This document shows positions 1 to 6,975 of a DNA stretch of 10,047 bases, piece by piece. Positions within the stretch are counted from its first letter, which is position 1; every line of letters starts with the position of its first letter. The notes beneath the pieces are model-generated. The model worked only from the letters and a program-made list of their open reading frames with translations, made no database searches and had not been told where the DNA came from. The DNA is taken from positions 1 through 10,047 of the forward strand of contig PMCN01000063.1 in NCBI GenBank assembly GCA_003154135.1, in the 5' to 3' direction. Source of the DNA: Acidimicrobiaceae bacterium. GTDB lineage: Bacteria > Actinomycetota > Acidimicrobiia > Acidimicrobiales > Ilumatobacteraceae. The translations under genes were made by a program, and so were the position numbers.

Positions 1-1248
1 CAGACCATCGAGGCCATCAACCACGCGAAGGCCGCCGAAGTGCCCATCGTCGTGGCGCTCAACAAGATCGACAAGGAGAACGCCGACCCGCAGCGCGTGT
101 ACGCGCAGCTCGCCGAGCAGGGCCTCGTTCCCGAGTCGTGGGGCGGCGACACCATCGTCGTCGAGATGGCGGCTGCGCAGAACGTGGGTGTCGACGAGAT
201 GCTCGAGCAGCTGCTGGTCGTGGCCGAGCTCGAAGAGCTCACCGCCAACCCCAACGGTCGCGCCAAGGGCGTGGTGCTCGAGGCCAACCTCGACGTCGGT
301 CGTGGCCCGGTGGCCACCATCCTCGTCGACAAGGGCGAGCTGAAGGTGGGTGACGCCATCGTGGCCGGCGCGGCCTGGGGCCGTGTGCGCGCCATGATCG
401 ACGACAAGGGTGAGCAGGTGAAGTCGGCCGGTCCCAGCACTCCGGTGCAGGTGCTCGGTCTGCAGAGCGTGCCGAACGCCGGCGACGAGTTCCGCTCGTC
501 CGACACCGAGAAGACCGCTCGCACGGTGGCCGAGGCCCGCGAGCAGCGTCAGCGCCTCAAGAACCAGCGCGGCGACGCGCGGGTGCAGCGCGGCGTGAAG
601 CTCGAGGACATCTTCAGCCAGATCCAGTCCGGCGAGGTGGCCACGCTCAACCTGGTCATCAAGGCCGACGTGCAGGGTTCGCTCGAAGCCGTCACCGAGT
701 CGCTGCGTCGCCTCGAGCGCGACGAGGTGAAGCTGGCGTTCGTCCACCGCGGCGTCGGCGGCATCACCGAGAACGACATCAGCCTCGCTGCCACCACCAA
801 CGCCACCCTCATCGGCTTCAACGTGCGTCCCGATCGCAAGGCGCGCGAGATGGCCGATGTCGAAGGCGTCGAGATCCGCACCTACGAGATCATCTACAAG
901 CTGCTCGAGGACATCGAACGAGCGATGGTGGGCATGCTCGCCCCCGAGTTCGAAGAGGTCATCACGGGCGAGGCCGAAGTGCGCGAGATCTTCCGGGTGC
1001 CCCGCATCGGCGCCATCGCCGGTTGCCTCGTGCGCACCGGCGTCATCAGCCGCGGTTCGAAGGTGCGCTTCCTCCGCGACGGCTCCATCATCTGGAAGGG
1101 CTCCATCCAGTCGCTCAAGCGGTTCAAGGACGACGCTCGCGAAGTGCGCGAGGGCTTCGAGTGCGGCATCGGTCTCAGCGACTTCCAGGACCTGAAGCCG
1201 GGCGACCTCATCGAGACCTTCGACGAGCGCGAGATCGCTCGCGTCTGA
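1..1248 (+). CDS. infB: Translation initiation factor IF-2, C-terminal 415 residues (5' truncated by window)
   Basis: IF-2 is the GTPase that brings fMet-tRNA to the 30S subunit and promotes subunit joining. The reading frame is open from base 1; the N-terminal region and GTPase motifs G1-G3 lie upstream. The visible part starts in the G domain with a QTIEAINHAKAA stretch and the G4 motif NKID (visible residues 21-24). EF-Tu-like domain 2 follows (about 75-170, including GRGPVATILV and GRVRAM). Next come the IF-2-specific domain 3 (about 195-305, KADVQGSLEA, GVGGITENDI, GFNVRPD) and the fMet-tRNA-binding C-terminal domain (about 315-410, GAIAGC, RFKDD, ECGIGL). These blocks align throughout with E. 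coli IF-2 from memory. The G5 position usually written SAK reads AAA (bases 169-177). The TGA stop overlaps the next ATG by one base. Identity is certain; only the 5' end is missing. Confidence 0.98.
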   Translation, partial: QTIEAINHAKAAEVPIVVALNKIDKENADPQRVYAQLAEQGLVPESWGGDTIVVEMAAAQNVGVDEMLEQLLVVAELEELTANPNGRAKGVVLEANLDVGRGPVATILVDKGELKVGDAIVAGAAWGRVRAMIDDKGEQVKSAGPSTPVQVLGLQSVPNAGDEFRSSDTEKTARTVAEAREQRQRLKNQRGDARVQRGVKLEDIFSQIQSGEVATLNLVIKADVQGSLEAVTESLRRLERDEVKLAFVHRGVGGITENDISLAATTNATLIGFNVRPDRKAREMADVEGVEIRTYEIIYKLLEDIERAMVGMLAPEFEEVITGEAEVREIFRVPRIGAIAGCLVRTGVISRGSKVRFLRDGSIIWKGSIQSLKRFKDDAREVREGFECGIGLSDFQDLKPGDLIETFDEREIARV

Positions 1249-1886
1249 TGGCCGATCTCGAGTTCTTCTTCGACCCGGTCTGCCCCTGGGCGTGGATCAC
1301 GTCGCGGTGGGTCGTCGAGGTCGAGCAGCTGCGGTCCTACGAGGTGCTCTGGCGCTTCATCTCGCTGAAGATGATCAACGAGCAGCTGAGTGCCGACTGG
1401 TACACGCCCGAGTACCGGGCTTCGCACATGGCCGGCCTCTACGCGCACCGCGTGTGCGACGAGGTGCGTCTGCAGCACGGCAACGCCGAGGTGGGCGCGC
1501 TCTACACGGCCTTGGGCGTCGCCTTCCACCACCACCGTCGTCGCCCCGACATCAACGCCGATCCGGTCGCGTTCATGACCGAGATGCTGCAGGCCGCGGG
1601 TCTGCCCACCACGCACGCGGCGCACGCACTCGACGAATCGCACGACGCCTACGTGCGCGACGAGACCGAGCTCGCGTTCAGCCGAACCGGTCGCGACGTG
1701 GGCACGCCCATCATCACCTTCCACCCCGGCCGGCCCGACGAAGGCAGCTTCTTCGGTCCGGTCATCTCCACCATTCCCCGCGGTGACGAGGCTGTGCGGC
1801 TGTGGGACGCGGTGGAGTACATCGCCACCAGCAGCGGCATGGCCGAGCTGAAGCGTTCCAACCGCGCCAAGATGTCCTTCGACTGA
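1248..1886 (+). CDS. DsbA-family thioredoxin-fold oxidoreductase, mycothiol-dependent nitroreductase (Rv2466c)-like, single active-site Cys
   Basis: A 212-residue DsbA-like protein. The N-terminal strand FFFDPVCPWAWITSRW (residues 6-21) matches the Rv2466c family motif DPLCPWCWITSRW. The middle (ALYTALG..FHHHRR) and the C-terminal blocks DVGTPIITF, FFGPVISTIPRG, LWDA and ELKR...FD also match in order, so the whole protein is covered. Rv2466c is known as a mycothiol-dependent reductase in Mycobacterium tuberculosis with a CPWC active site. Here the motif is CPWA: Cys12 remains and the resolving Cys is Ala15, so any redox chemistry must be monothiol, perhaps through a mixed disulfide with mycothiol (inference). 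There is no signal peptide, so it is cytosolic. The ATG at 1248 shares its A with the infB TGA and has no clear Shine-Dalgarno, which suggests translational coupling. The physiological substrate is unknown. Confidence 0.85.
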   Translation: MADLEFFFDPVCPWAWITSRWVVEVEQLRSYEVLWRFISLKMINEQLSADWYTPEYRASHMAGLYAHRVCDEVRLQHGNAEVGALYTALGVAFHHHRRRPDINADPVAFMTEMLQAAGLPTTHAAHALDESHDAYVRDETELAFSRTGRDVGTPIITFHPGRPDEGSFFGPVISTIPRGDEAVRLWDAVEYIATSSGMAELKRSNRAKMSFD

Positions 1887-1894
1887 AGCCCACG

Positions 1895-2332
1895 ATGACC
1901 AAGCCCCGACGTACCGCTGCCCCCAGCACTCACCGCTACCCCCGCACCGCCCGACTCAGCGAGTCGCTGCGCGAAGTGATCGCGGAGGAGCTCATCCGCA
2001 TCGACGACGAGCGCCTGTCGCTGGTCACCATCACGGCCATCGACGTCGATCCGGAGATGAACCGCGCCATCGTGTTCTACGACTCACTGGTCGGCGAGGA
2101 CGGCGACGCCGAGATCGCCGAGGCGTTGGCCGCGCACCGGGTGCGCATCCAGTCGAGCGTGGGCCGCCAGGTGCGGGCCAAGAAGACGCCCATCCTGTCG
2201 TTCAAGCCCGACGACGCCATCCGCGCCGCCGAGCGCATCGAGCGCATCCTCCACGACAAGGCCACGCTGCCCGAGCGGCCGCCCACGCCCGACGACGCCG
2301 ACGAGCAGTCCGGTCGCGATGGCGCGGCGTAA
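1895..2332 (+). CDS. rbfA: 30S ribosome-binding factor RbfA
   Basis: RbfA is a single-KH-domain factor that binds the immature 30S subunit and helps 16S rRNA 5'-end maturation, notably in the cold. The 145-residue product has the family pattern: an N-terminal helix RLSESLREVIAEELIRI (about residues 20-36), strand VTITAIDVDPEMNRAIVFY (about 44-62), then a helix over the RIQSSVGRQVRAKKTPILSF segment with the conserved P-x-L-x-F near 105, and a helix RAAERIERIL. The C-terminal tail is acidic and probably disordered. The ATG lies 8 bases after the preceding stop with no strong Shine-Dalgarno; an in-frame ATG at 1802 would lie inside the upstream gene and add unrelated residues. The 3' end overlaps truB by 14 bases. 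Position after infB, with one extra gene between, fits the conserved cluster. Confidence 0.95.
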   Translation: MTKPRRTAAPSTHRYPRTARLSESLREVIAEELIRIDDERLSLVTITAIDVDPEMNRAIVFYDSLVGEDGDAEIAEALAAHRVRIQSSVGRQVRAKKTPILSFKPDDAIRAAERIERILHDKATLPERPPTPDDADEQSGRDGAA

Positions 2333-3203
2333 GCCGGCCAACACCCACGGCCTCGCCGTGGTCGACAAACCCGCAGGGGTCACCAGTCACGACGTGGTGG
2401 GCATGCTGCGCCGCCGCTTCGGCGAGCGGCAGGTGGGCCATGCCGGCACGCTCGACCCCGACGCCACGGGTGTGCTCCTCGTGGGCGTCGGTCGGTGCAC
2501 GCGGCTGCTGCGCTTCCTCACCGATCTGGGCAAGACGTACTCCGGGCAGGTGGTGTTCGGCAGCACCACCGACTCGCTCGACTCCACCGGCGTGGTGACG
2601 GCCACGTTCGACATGCACGGCCTCGCCGAGCAGGCAGTGCGGTCGGCGGTCGCCGAGCACCTGGTGGGTGCCATCCTGCAGATCCCGCCGATGGTGAGCG
2701 CGGTGAAGATCGACGGTCGGCGGCTCCACGAGCTCGCCCGCGAGGGCGTGGAGGTCGAGCGCGCCCCTCGGCCCGTCAGCGTGTACCGCTTCGACATCGA
2801 GCCGCACCGCACCGACGGCGTGACCGACCCACTGGTCTACGACATCGAGGTGCACTGCTCGAAGGGCACCTACATCCGCACGCTCGCCGACGACCTTGGC
2901 AGGCTCTGCGGTGGTGGCGCCCACCTACGTGGGTTGCGGCGGCTGGCCGTCGGCAGCTTCACGGCGGGCGAGGCCGCTTCGCCCGACGACGTGGAGTTGC
3001 TCACCCTGCCCCAGGCCGTGCGCGACTACCCGCACGTGACGGTCAGTGCCGAGGTGGCCGCGCTGGTGCGCAACGGTCGCGTGCTCGACCGCTTCGACGG
3101 TGACGGACCATGGGCCCTCCTCGACCCCGGCGGCGACCTTCTGGCGATGTACGAGGCGTTCGGCGACGCCCTGGCCAAGCCTGCTGTGGTGGTGTCCGGA
3201 TGA
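2319..3203 (+). CDS. truB: tRNA pseudouridine(55) synthase TruB
   Basis: TruB isomerises U55 in the T loop of tRNAs to pseudouridine. The 294-residue protein opens with the family motif GLAVVDKPAGVTSHDVV (residues 11-27). The catalytic motif follows, GHAGTLDPDATGVL (40-53), in which Asp46 is the nucleophilic aspartate. Further family blocks are KTYSGQVVFG, TDSLDSTG, QIPPMVSAVKIDGRRLHELAREG and the substrate-binding GTYIRTLADDLG, then a short C-terminal domain (about 230-294) of the actinobacterial type. Length is normal. The start ATG lies inside the end of rbfA (14-base overlap), so the two are probably translationally coupled. No key residue is missing. Confidence 0.97.
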   Translation: MARRKPANTHGLAVVDKPAGVTSHDVVGMLRRRFGERQVGHAGTLDPDATGVLLVGVGRCTRLLRFLTDLGKTYSGQVVFGSTTDSLDSTGVVTATFDMHGLAEQAVRSAVAEHLVGAILQIPPMVSAVKIDGRRLHELAREGVEVERAPRPVSVYRFDIEPHRTDGVTDPLVYDIEVHCSKGTYIRTLADDLGRLCGGGAHLRGLRRLAVGSFTAGEAASPDDVELLTLPQAVRDYPHVTVSAEVAALVRNGRVLDRFDGDGPWALLDPGGDLLAMYEAFGDALAKPAVVVSG

Positions 3204-3228
3204 CCACCCGGCGCTAGCGTTGCTGCCC

Positions 3229-4173
3229 GTGCGAGTCATCCACGACCTGTCCGCTTCGCCTTGGCCGGGCGAGCGCACCGTCGTCACCATCGGCGCGTAC
3301 GACGGCGTGCACCGCGGGCACCAGGCGGTCATCGCCGAGGTGCGCCGTCTCGCCGCGCAGAGCGGCGCCCGGTCGGCGGTCATCACCTTCGACCGCCACC
3401 CCGCGTCGGTGGTCCGGCCCGAGAGCGCACCGCAGCTGCTCACCGATCTCGACCAGAAGCTCGAGCTGCTCGCCGCCACCGGCATCGACGCCACCGTGGT
3501 GGTGCACTTCGACGAGGCGCAGGCGCAGGAGGATCCGATGAGCTTCGCCCGCCGCGTGCTGGTCGACTGCCTCGCCACCTCCGGGGTGGTGGTGGGCGAC
3601 GACTTCCACTTCGGCAAGGGCCGTCAGGGCAACGTGGCCACGTTGCGCGAGCTCGGTGCGTCGGCAGGTTTCGAGGTGCACCCGATGGCGCTGGTGCAGC
3701 GCACCGATGGTCCCGACGAATCGCTGAGCTCCACCTCCATCCGCCGGGCGATGGCGGGCGGCCAGGTCGAGCTCGCGGCCGAGTTGCTCGGCCATCCCTT
3801 CGAGGCCCGCGGCGTGGTGGTGCAGGGCGACCAGCGAGGCAGGTTGCTCGGCTTCCCGACGGCCAACGTCGAGGTGCCCAAGGCCACCTGCCTCCCCTCC
3901 GACGGCGTGTACGCGGGGTGGTACATCCGCCCCGGCGGGCAGCGTCAGGCATGTGCGATCAACCTCGGCCGGCGCCCGACGTTCTACGAGCACGCCGATC
4001 ACTCCCTGCTCGAGGCGCACCTGCTCGACTTCGCCGGCGACCTGTACGGCGAACGGGCCAAGGTGCAGTTCACCAACTTCCTGCGCAGCGAGCGCAAGTT
4101 CGAGGGCATCGATGCCCTCATCGGTCAGCTCAAGAACGACATCGACCACGCCAGAACCGCGCTCGGCATCTAG
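3229..4173 (+). CDS. ribF: Bifunctional riboflavin kinase / FAD synthetase RibF
   Basis: RibF converts riboflavin to FMN with its C-terminal kinase, and FMN to FAD with its N-terminal adenylyltransferase. The N-terminal domain shows TIGAYDGVHRGHQ (residues 20-32), the nucleotidyltransferase HxGH-type motif. The usual NFDG reads AYDG here. VGDDFHFGKGRQGN and the SSTSIRR motif follow. The kinase domain has GDQRGRLLGFPTAN (200-213), GVYAGWY, INLGRRPTF (244-252) and LLEAHLLDFAGDLYG, where Glu262 matches the presumed catalytic base. The start is taken as GTG at 3229, giving 314 residues, normal for the family. The open frame extends further upstream only through out-of-frame truB sequence. A TTG at 3220 is an alternative. 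The gap after truB is 25 bases with no clear ribosome binding site and no FMN riboswitch. Confidence 0.96.
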   Translation: MRVIHDLSASPWPGERTVVTIGAYDGVHRGHQAVIAEVRRLAAQSGARSAVITFDRHPASVVRPESAPQLLTDLDQKLELLAATGIDATVVVHFDEAQAQEDPMSFARRVLVDCLATSGVVVGDDFHFGKGRQGNVATLRELGASAGFEVHPMALVQRTDGPDESLSSTSIRRAMAGGQVELAAELLGHPFEARGVVVQGDQRGRLLGFPTANVEVPKATCLPSDGVYAGWYIRPGGQRQACAINLGRRPTFYEHADHSLLEAHLLDFAGDLYGERAKVQFTNFLRSERKFEGIDALIGQLKNDIDHARTALGI

Positions 4174-4188
4174 CGCCGCCCGTGCGCT
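4172..4188. terminator. Weak hairpin between convergent ribF and transporter operon (possible bidirectional stop)
   Basis: The stops of ribF (+ strand) and of the substrate-binding protein gene (- strand) are only 15 bases apart. Bases 4172-4176 (AGCGC) and 4184-4188 (GCGCT) form a perfect 5-bp stem around a 7-base loop. There is no T run on either side, so it is not a convincing intrinsic terminator. It is, however, the only structure at a point where both transcripts should end. Confidence 0.25.
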
Positions 4189-5346
4189 CTACCCCGGCCA
4201 GATCAGCGTTTCGCTCGTGTCGTAGATGCCGGCGACGATCGACGGGTCGACCATCGTGCTGATGTCGGGCGCCTTGCCGTCGAACAGGCCGACGGCGGCG
4301 TACGCGGCCACCTCGGCCTTCAGCTCGTCGACCAACGGCAGGCCGAGTGGCTCACCGGCCTTCACGCCGTCGTGCACGAGCGCACTCTCGACGCCCCAGC
4401 GCGCAGTCTCACCGTCGGGTGAGAGGTGCAGGGCGTTGCCGTGCGCGTTGATCGCGTCGACCGCGAGCGTGGCGGCGGCCGCGGGGTCGGCGATGGCGTC
4501 GGCAAGCCCCTTCATCGACGCCCGAACGAAGTCCTGCGCGGCGGTGGGGTGCTCGGTGATGAACGTGCTGTTGCTGTAGATGACGCCGAAGCTGCCGGGG
4601 ATGCCGAAGTCGCTCGGGTCGTAGAGCTTGAACTTGATGCCCTTGGCCTCGAGCTGCTTGGGTTCGTTGCTCTTGAAGCCGGGGAAGCCGACGATGTCGG
4701 GGACGGCGATGTGCACCGTGGGATCGAAGCCGTCGAGCAGCACGGTCTGGTAGTCGGTGCCCTCGACGAGGCCCTGCTTGGCCAGCATGGCCTTGACCGC
4801 CGGCGTGATCTTGCCCTTGACGCCGATCTTCTTGCCCTTCACGGCGGCGAGCGTGGGCACCTCTCCGTCCTTGGTGATGAGGGCGTCGATGGGAGTGCGG
4901 CCGTCGACCGCGAGCGCGACGAACCCGGCGTCGTTGGCGCCGGCGAAGTCGGCCACCTCGCTGAACGACCCGCCCGAGCTGAACTGCGCGTCGTCGGCGG
5001 CGATGAGCGGGTAGTTGTCGGTGGAGAAGCTCGGCTTGAGCTGCACGTCGAGGCACATGGCGTCGAAGTAGCCCTTCGCCTTGGCGACGAGCACCTCGAC
5101 GATGCTGGCACTGGCCGCGAAGTCGTAGCTCGACAAGTAGGTGATGGTGCCCGCGGCCTTGTTGGCGGCGCACCGGTCGGCCGGGAACGGCTTGCCCGTC
5201 GTGACCACCATGTCGGGTGCGACCGTCGTGGTCGTCGACGCGCCGGGCGTCGGTGAGGTGGTGCCATTCGTCGAGCCGCCACTGGTGCACGCAGCGAGCA
5301 GCAGCAGAGCGGCGAGGGGAATGGCGAGGTGACGGCGGCGCGGCAT
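4189..5346 (-). CDS. ABC transporter substrate-binding lipoprotein, NMT1/THI5-like (nitrate/sulfonate/thiamine-precursor type)
   Basis: The 385-residue product begins with a classic lipoprotein signal: basic MPRRR, a hydrophobic stretch LAIPLAALLLL and lipobox LAAC with Cys20. A Ser/Thr/Gly-rich tether follows (about 21-45). The mature domain (about 65-370) has the NMT1/THI5-like pattern of periplasmic binding proteins: an opening strand TITYLSSYDF, a helix IVEVLVAKAKGYFD, then LDVQLKPSFSTDNYPLIAA, LAAVKGKKIGVKG and STFITEHPTAAQDFVRASMKGLADA near residue 280. The CCCFC motif of the thiamine-precursor protein THI5 is absent, so that exact role is not supported. Two cysteines near the start of the domain (Cys59, Cys98) could form a disulfide outside the cell. 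A strong AAAGGA Shine-Dalgarno precedes the ATG. It is the last gene of the importer operon, 35 bases after the fusion gene. The ligand is unknown. Confidence 0.85.
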   Translation of the reverse strand: MPRRRHLAIPLAALLLLAACTSGGSTNGTTSPTPGASTTTTVAPDMVVTTGKPFPADRCAANKAAGTITYLSSYDFAASASIVEVLVAKAKGYFDAMCLDVQLKPSFSTDNYPLIAADDAQFSSGGSFSEVADFAGANDAGFVALAVDGRTPIDALITKDGEVPTLAAVKGKKIGVKGKITPAVKAMLAKQGLVEGTDYQTVLLDGFDPTVHIAVPDIVGFPGFKSNEPKQLEAKGIKFKLYDPSDFGIPGSFGVIYSNSTFITEHPTAAQDFVRASMKGLADAIADPAAAATLAVDAINAHGNALHLSPDGETARWGVESALVHDGVKAGEPLGLPLVDELKAEVAAYAAVGLFDGKAPDISTMVDPSIVAGIYDTSETLIWPG

Positions 5347-5351
5347 GCGGT

Positions 5352-5358
5352 TCCTTTG
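5352..5358 (-). promoter_or_regulatory. Strong ribosome binding site of the substrate-binding protein gene
   Basis: On the - strand GCAAAGGAACCGC immediately precedes the ATG at 5346. The AAAGGA core has good spacing and fixes this start. It is the clearest Shine-Dalgarno in the operon, fitting the need for more binding protein than membrane components (inference). Confidence 0.7.
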
Positions 5359-5381
5359 CGGCTCGAATCCGTTCGGCGAGC

Positions 5382-6191
5382 CTATCGGTGGCCTTCGTCG
5401 AGCGCGTCGAACAGCGCGAGCACGTTGGCGGTGCCGACGCCCACGCGATGGCCGGTGCGCGAGATGAAGCCGAGCTGCAGGCCGGTGGCCGGGTCGTCGG
5501 CGGCGAAGAACTGCTCGTGCCCGCCGGCGTCGACCACCACGTCGGTGAGCAACGGCGCACCGGCGTCGGCGAGGCATGCGCGGGCGTAGCCGGCGTTGAG
5601 CACCTCGAGCGCCACGTGCTGCACGCCGCCGCCGTGGCGGGCGAGGTAGCGGGCCACGGCGGGGGAGGCCTGCGGACCGACGAGGACGAAGGTGACGCCG
5701 CCTGCCGACACGGCGGCGAGACCGGGACGTGGGTCGGTGAGCGGCTCCTCGTGGAAGCCGAAGCGCTGCTCCATCGAGGCCGTGGCAGCCACCAGATCGG
5801 GCACGGCCACCACGACGTGGTCGACGCGGCTGGTGACGGTGTCGAGTCCCGACGTGCCGCCCCCTTGGGCCTGCTTGTCGGGCGCCGGGTCGGGTCGCTG
5901 GCCGGCCACCTCGATGCGGTGCGTCTCGGTGAGCAGCACGCGGAACAGCTGCTCGGCGAAGTCGGCATCGACGCCGGCGTCGATGGCCTGCCGGCGACGC
6001 GAGGTGACCACGTCGCGCACACGCGTCGGCTGGATGACGGGCGTGTCGCTGTGCTGCTTCACGTCGGCCACCTCGCGGCACACGGCGAGCCGCTCGGCCA
6101 CGATCGCGATGAGCGCCGCGTCGAGCTGGTCGATGCGGGCACGCAGCTCGTCGAGTTCGAGAGCGGGGTGGTCAGGGGCAGTGTCGGCCAT
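5382..6191 (-). CDS. Fusion protein: AroQ-type chorismate mutase domain + VOC (HPPD-like) domain
   Basis: A 269-residue two-domain protein. Residues 12-95 form an all-helical AroQ chorismate mutase domain (chorismate to prephenate). Compared with E. coli AroQ from memory, Arg17, Arg34, Lys45 and Arg57 match active-site Arg11, Arg28, Lys39 and Arg51. Asp48 reads Gln54, Ser84 reads Thr90 and Gln88 reads Glu94. A Gly/Pro/Gln-rich linker (about 97-118) leads to a VOC domain (122-248). VDHVVVAVPDL and VARYLARHGGGVQHVALEV resemble the first half of 4-hydroxyphenylpyruvate dioxygenase. His125 and His192 sit at metal-ligand positions, but the expected Glu on the last strand is absent (LQLGFISR, Gly241). 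No signal peptide, so cytosolic. The gene starts 19 bases after the permease stop and is co-transcribed with the importer. An aromatic-acid or isomerase role is inference; the reaction of the VOC half is unknown. Confidence 0.8.
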   Translation of the reverse strand: MADTAPDHPALELDELRARIDQLDAALIAIVAERLAVCREVADVKQHSDTPVIQPTRVRDVVTSRRRQAIDAGVDADFAEQLFRVLLTETHRIEVAGQRPDPAPDKQAQGGGTSGLDTVTSRVDHVVVAVPDLVAATASMEQRFGFHEEPLTDPRPGLAAVSAGGVTFVLVGPQASPAVARYLARHGGGVQHVALEVLNAGYARACLADAGAPLLTDVVVDAGGHEQFFAADDPATGLQLGFISRTGHRVGVGTANVLALFDALDEGHR

Positions 6192-6210
6192 CGCCCTGCA
6201 CGGTACCGGG

Positions 6211-6975
6211 TCAGGCCCGCTGCGGCCGTTGCGAGACGTGCCAGCGCATGAACACCCGTTGCGCCAACGAGATGGCCAGGAGGGCCATCGTGCCCAGCAA
6301 CGCCATCGCGAAGATGGCGGCCCACAGCGCGTCGCCCTCGTTGAACGCCGCGGCTCGCTTGCCGATGGCCCCGAGGCCCTCGTTGGCGAAGTTGCCGCCT
6401 TCCACCAGATACGCGGCGATGAGCGCGAGTCCGGCGTTGTAGCGCGCGGCGGTGAACAACGCCGGCATCGCGCTGGGCAGGCGGAGCCTCCACAGCACCT
6501 CCCAGCGCGCCGCGTCGACAGAGGCGAGCAGTTCGCGCGCGTCGGCGTCGGCGCCGCGCATTCCGTCGACGGTGGCGAACGTGTAGGCGGGCAGGCACAC
6601 CAGCGCCACGAGGAACAGCGCCGGAGGCGTGCCCGCGCCGAGCCACAGCACGACCGACGCGATGTAGGCGACGAACGGCGTGACCTGCAGCAGCGTGAGC
6701 ACCGGCTGGCCGGCCAGTTCGAGAAAACGTGAGCCGGCCATGGCCGAGCCGATCAGCAGGGCGACGATCAAGGAGATGGTGCTGCCCACGACCGCGTGCT
6801 GCCCGGTGACCCACGCTCCCGCCAGGTAGTCGCTGCGGTTGTCCCACAGGTACGGCACGATGCGCGACGGTGCCCGCAGCACGAACGCACGCACGTCGAA
6901 CACGCGCACGAACAGCTCCCACAAACCGAGGAAGGCGATGATGCCGACCACGGGTGCGAGGATGCGCCGGCTCAT
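6211..6975 (-). CDS. ABC transporter permease, SsuC/TauC/ThiX-type (BPD_transp_1)
   Basis: A 254-residue integral membrane protein with about six hydrophobic segments (near residues 5-23, 62-82, 92-112, 116-136, 175-193 and 216-240), the normal length and layout for single-gene permeases of the nitrate/sulfonate/taurine family. The cytoplasmic EAA loop that contacts the ATPase reads RELLASVDAARWEVLWRLRL then P167 (147-167). The LP end is kept, but the conserved Gly is Asp154. The start ATG overlaps the stop of the ATPase gene as ATGA (4 bases). The open frame extends upstream of this ATG, but only through the ATPase gene in another frame. It forms the membrane channel of the importer with the ATPase and the lipoprotein encoded in the same operon. 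Confidence 0.88.
   Translation of the reverse strand: MSRRILAPVVGIIAFLGLWELFVRVFDVRAFVLRAPSRIVPYLWDNRSDYLAGAWVTGQHAVVGSTISLIVALLIGSAMAGSRFLELAGQPVLTLLQVTPFVAYIASVVLWLGAGTPPALFLVALVCLPAYTFATVDGMRGADADARELLASVDAARWEVLWRLRLPSAMPALFTAARYNAGLALIAAYLVEGGNFANEGLGAIGKRAAAFNEGDALWAAIFAMALLGTMALLAISLAQRVFMRWHVSQRPQRA

Noticed and set aside
3204..3228. FMN riboswitch ahead of ribF
   Set aside because: Only 25 bases separate truB from ribF, too short for the conserved RFN element.
3214..4149. A 311-codon - strand frame opposite ribF
   Set aside because: RibF on the + strand shows all family motifs; the antisense translation has no recognisable domain and shadow-like composition.
4189..5346. Assignment as the thiamine-precursor (HMP) binding protein ThiY/THI5
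   Set aside because: The CCCFC motif is absent and no thiamine genes or TPP riboswitch are seen nearby; only the broad family is supported.
5382..6191. Bifunctional chorismate mutase/prephenate dehydratase or dehydrogenase
   Set aside because: The second domain has no NAD-binding glycine motif and no dehydratase/ACT motifs; it shows VOC-type strands instead.
4426..6251. Two long + strand frames (4426-5256, 5217-6251) opposite the binding protein and fusion genes
   Set aside because: They lie opposite clear lipoprotein, chorismate mutase and VOC sequences; no motif or ribosome binding site supports them.
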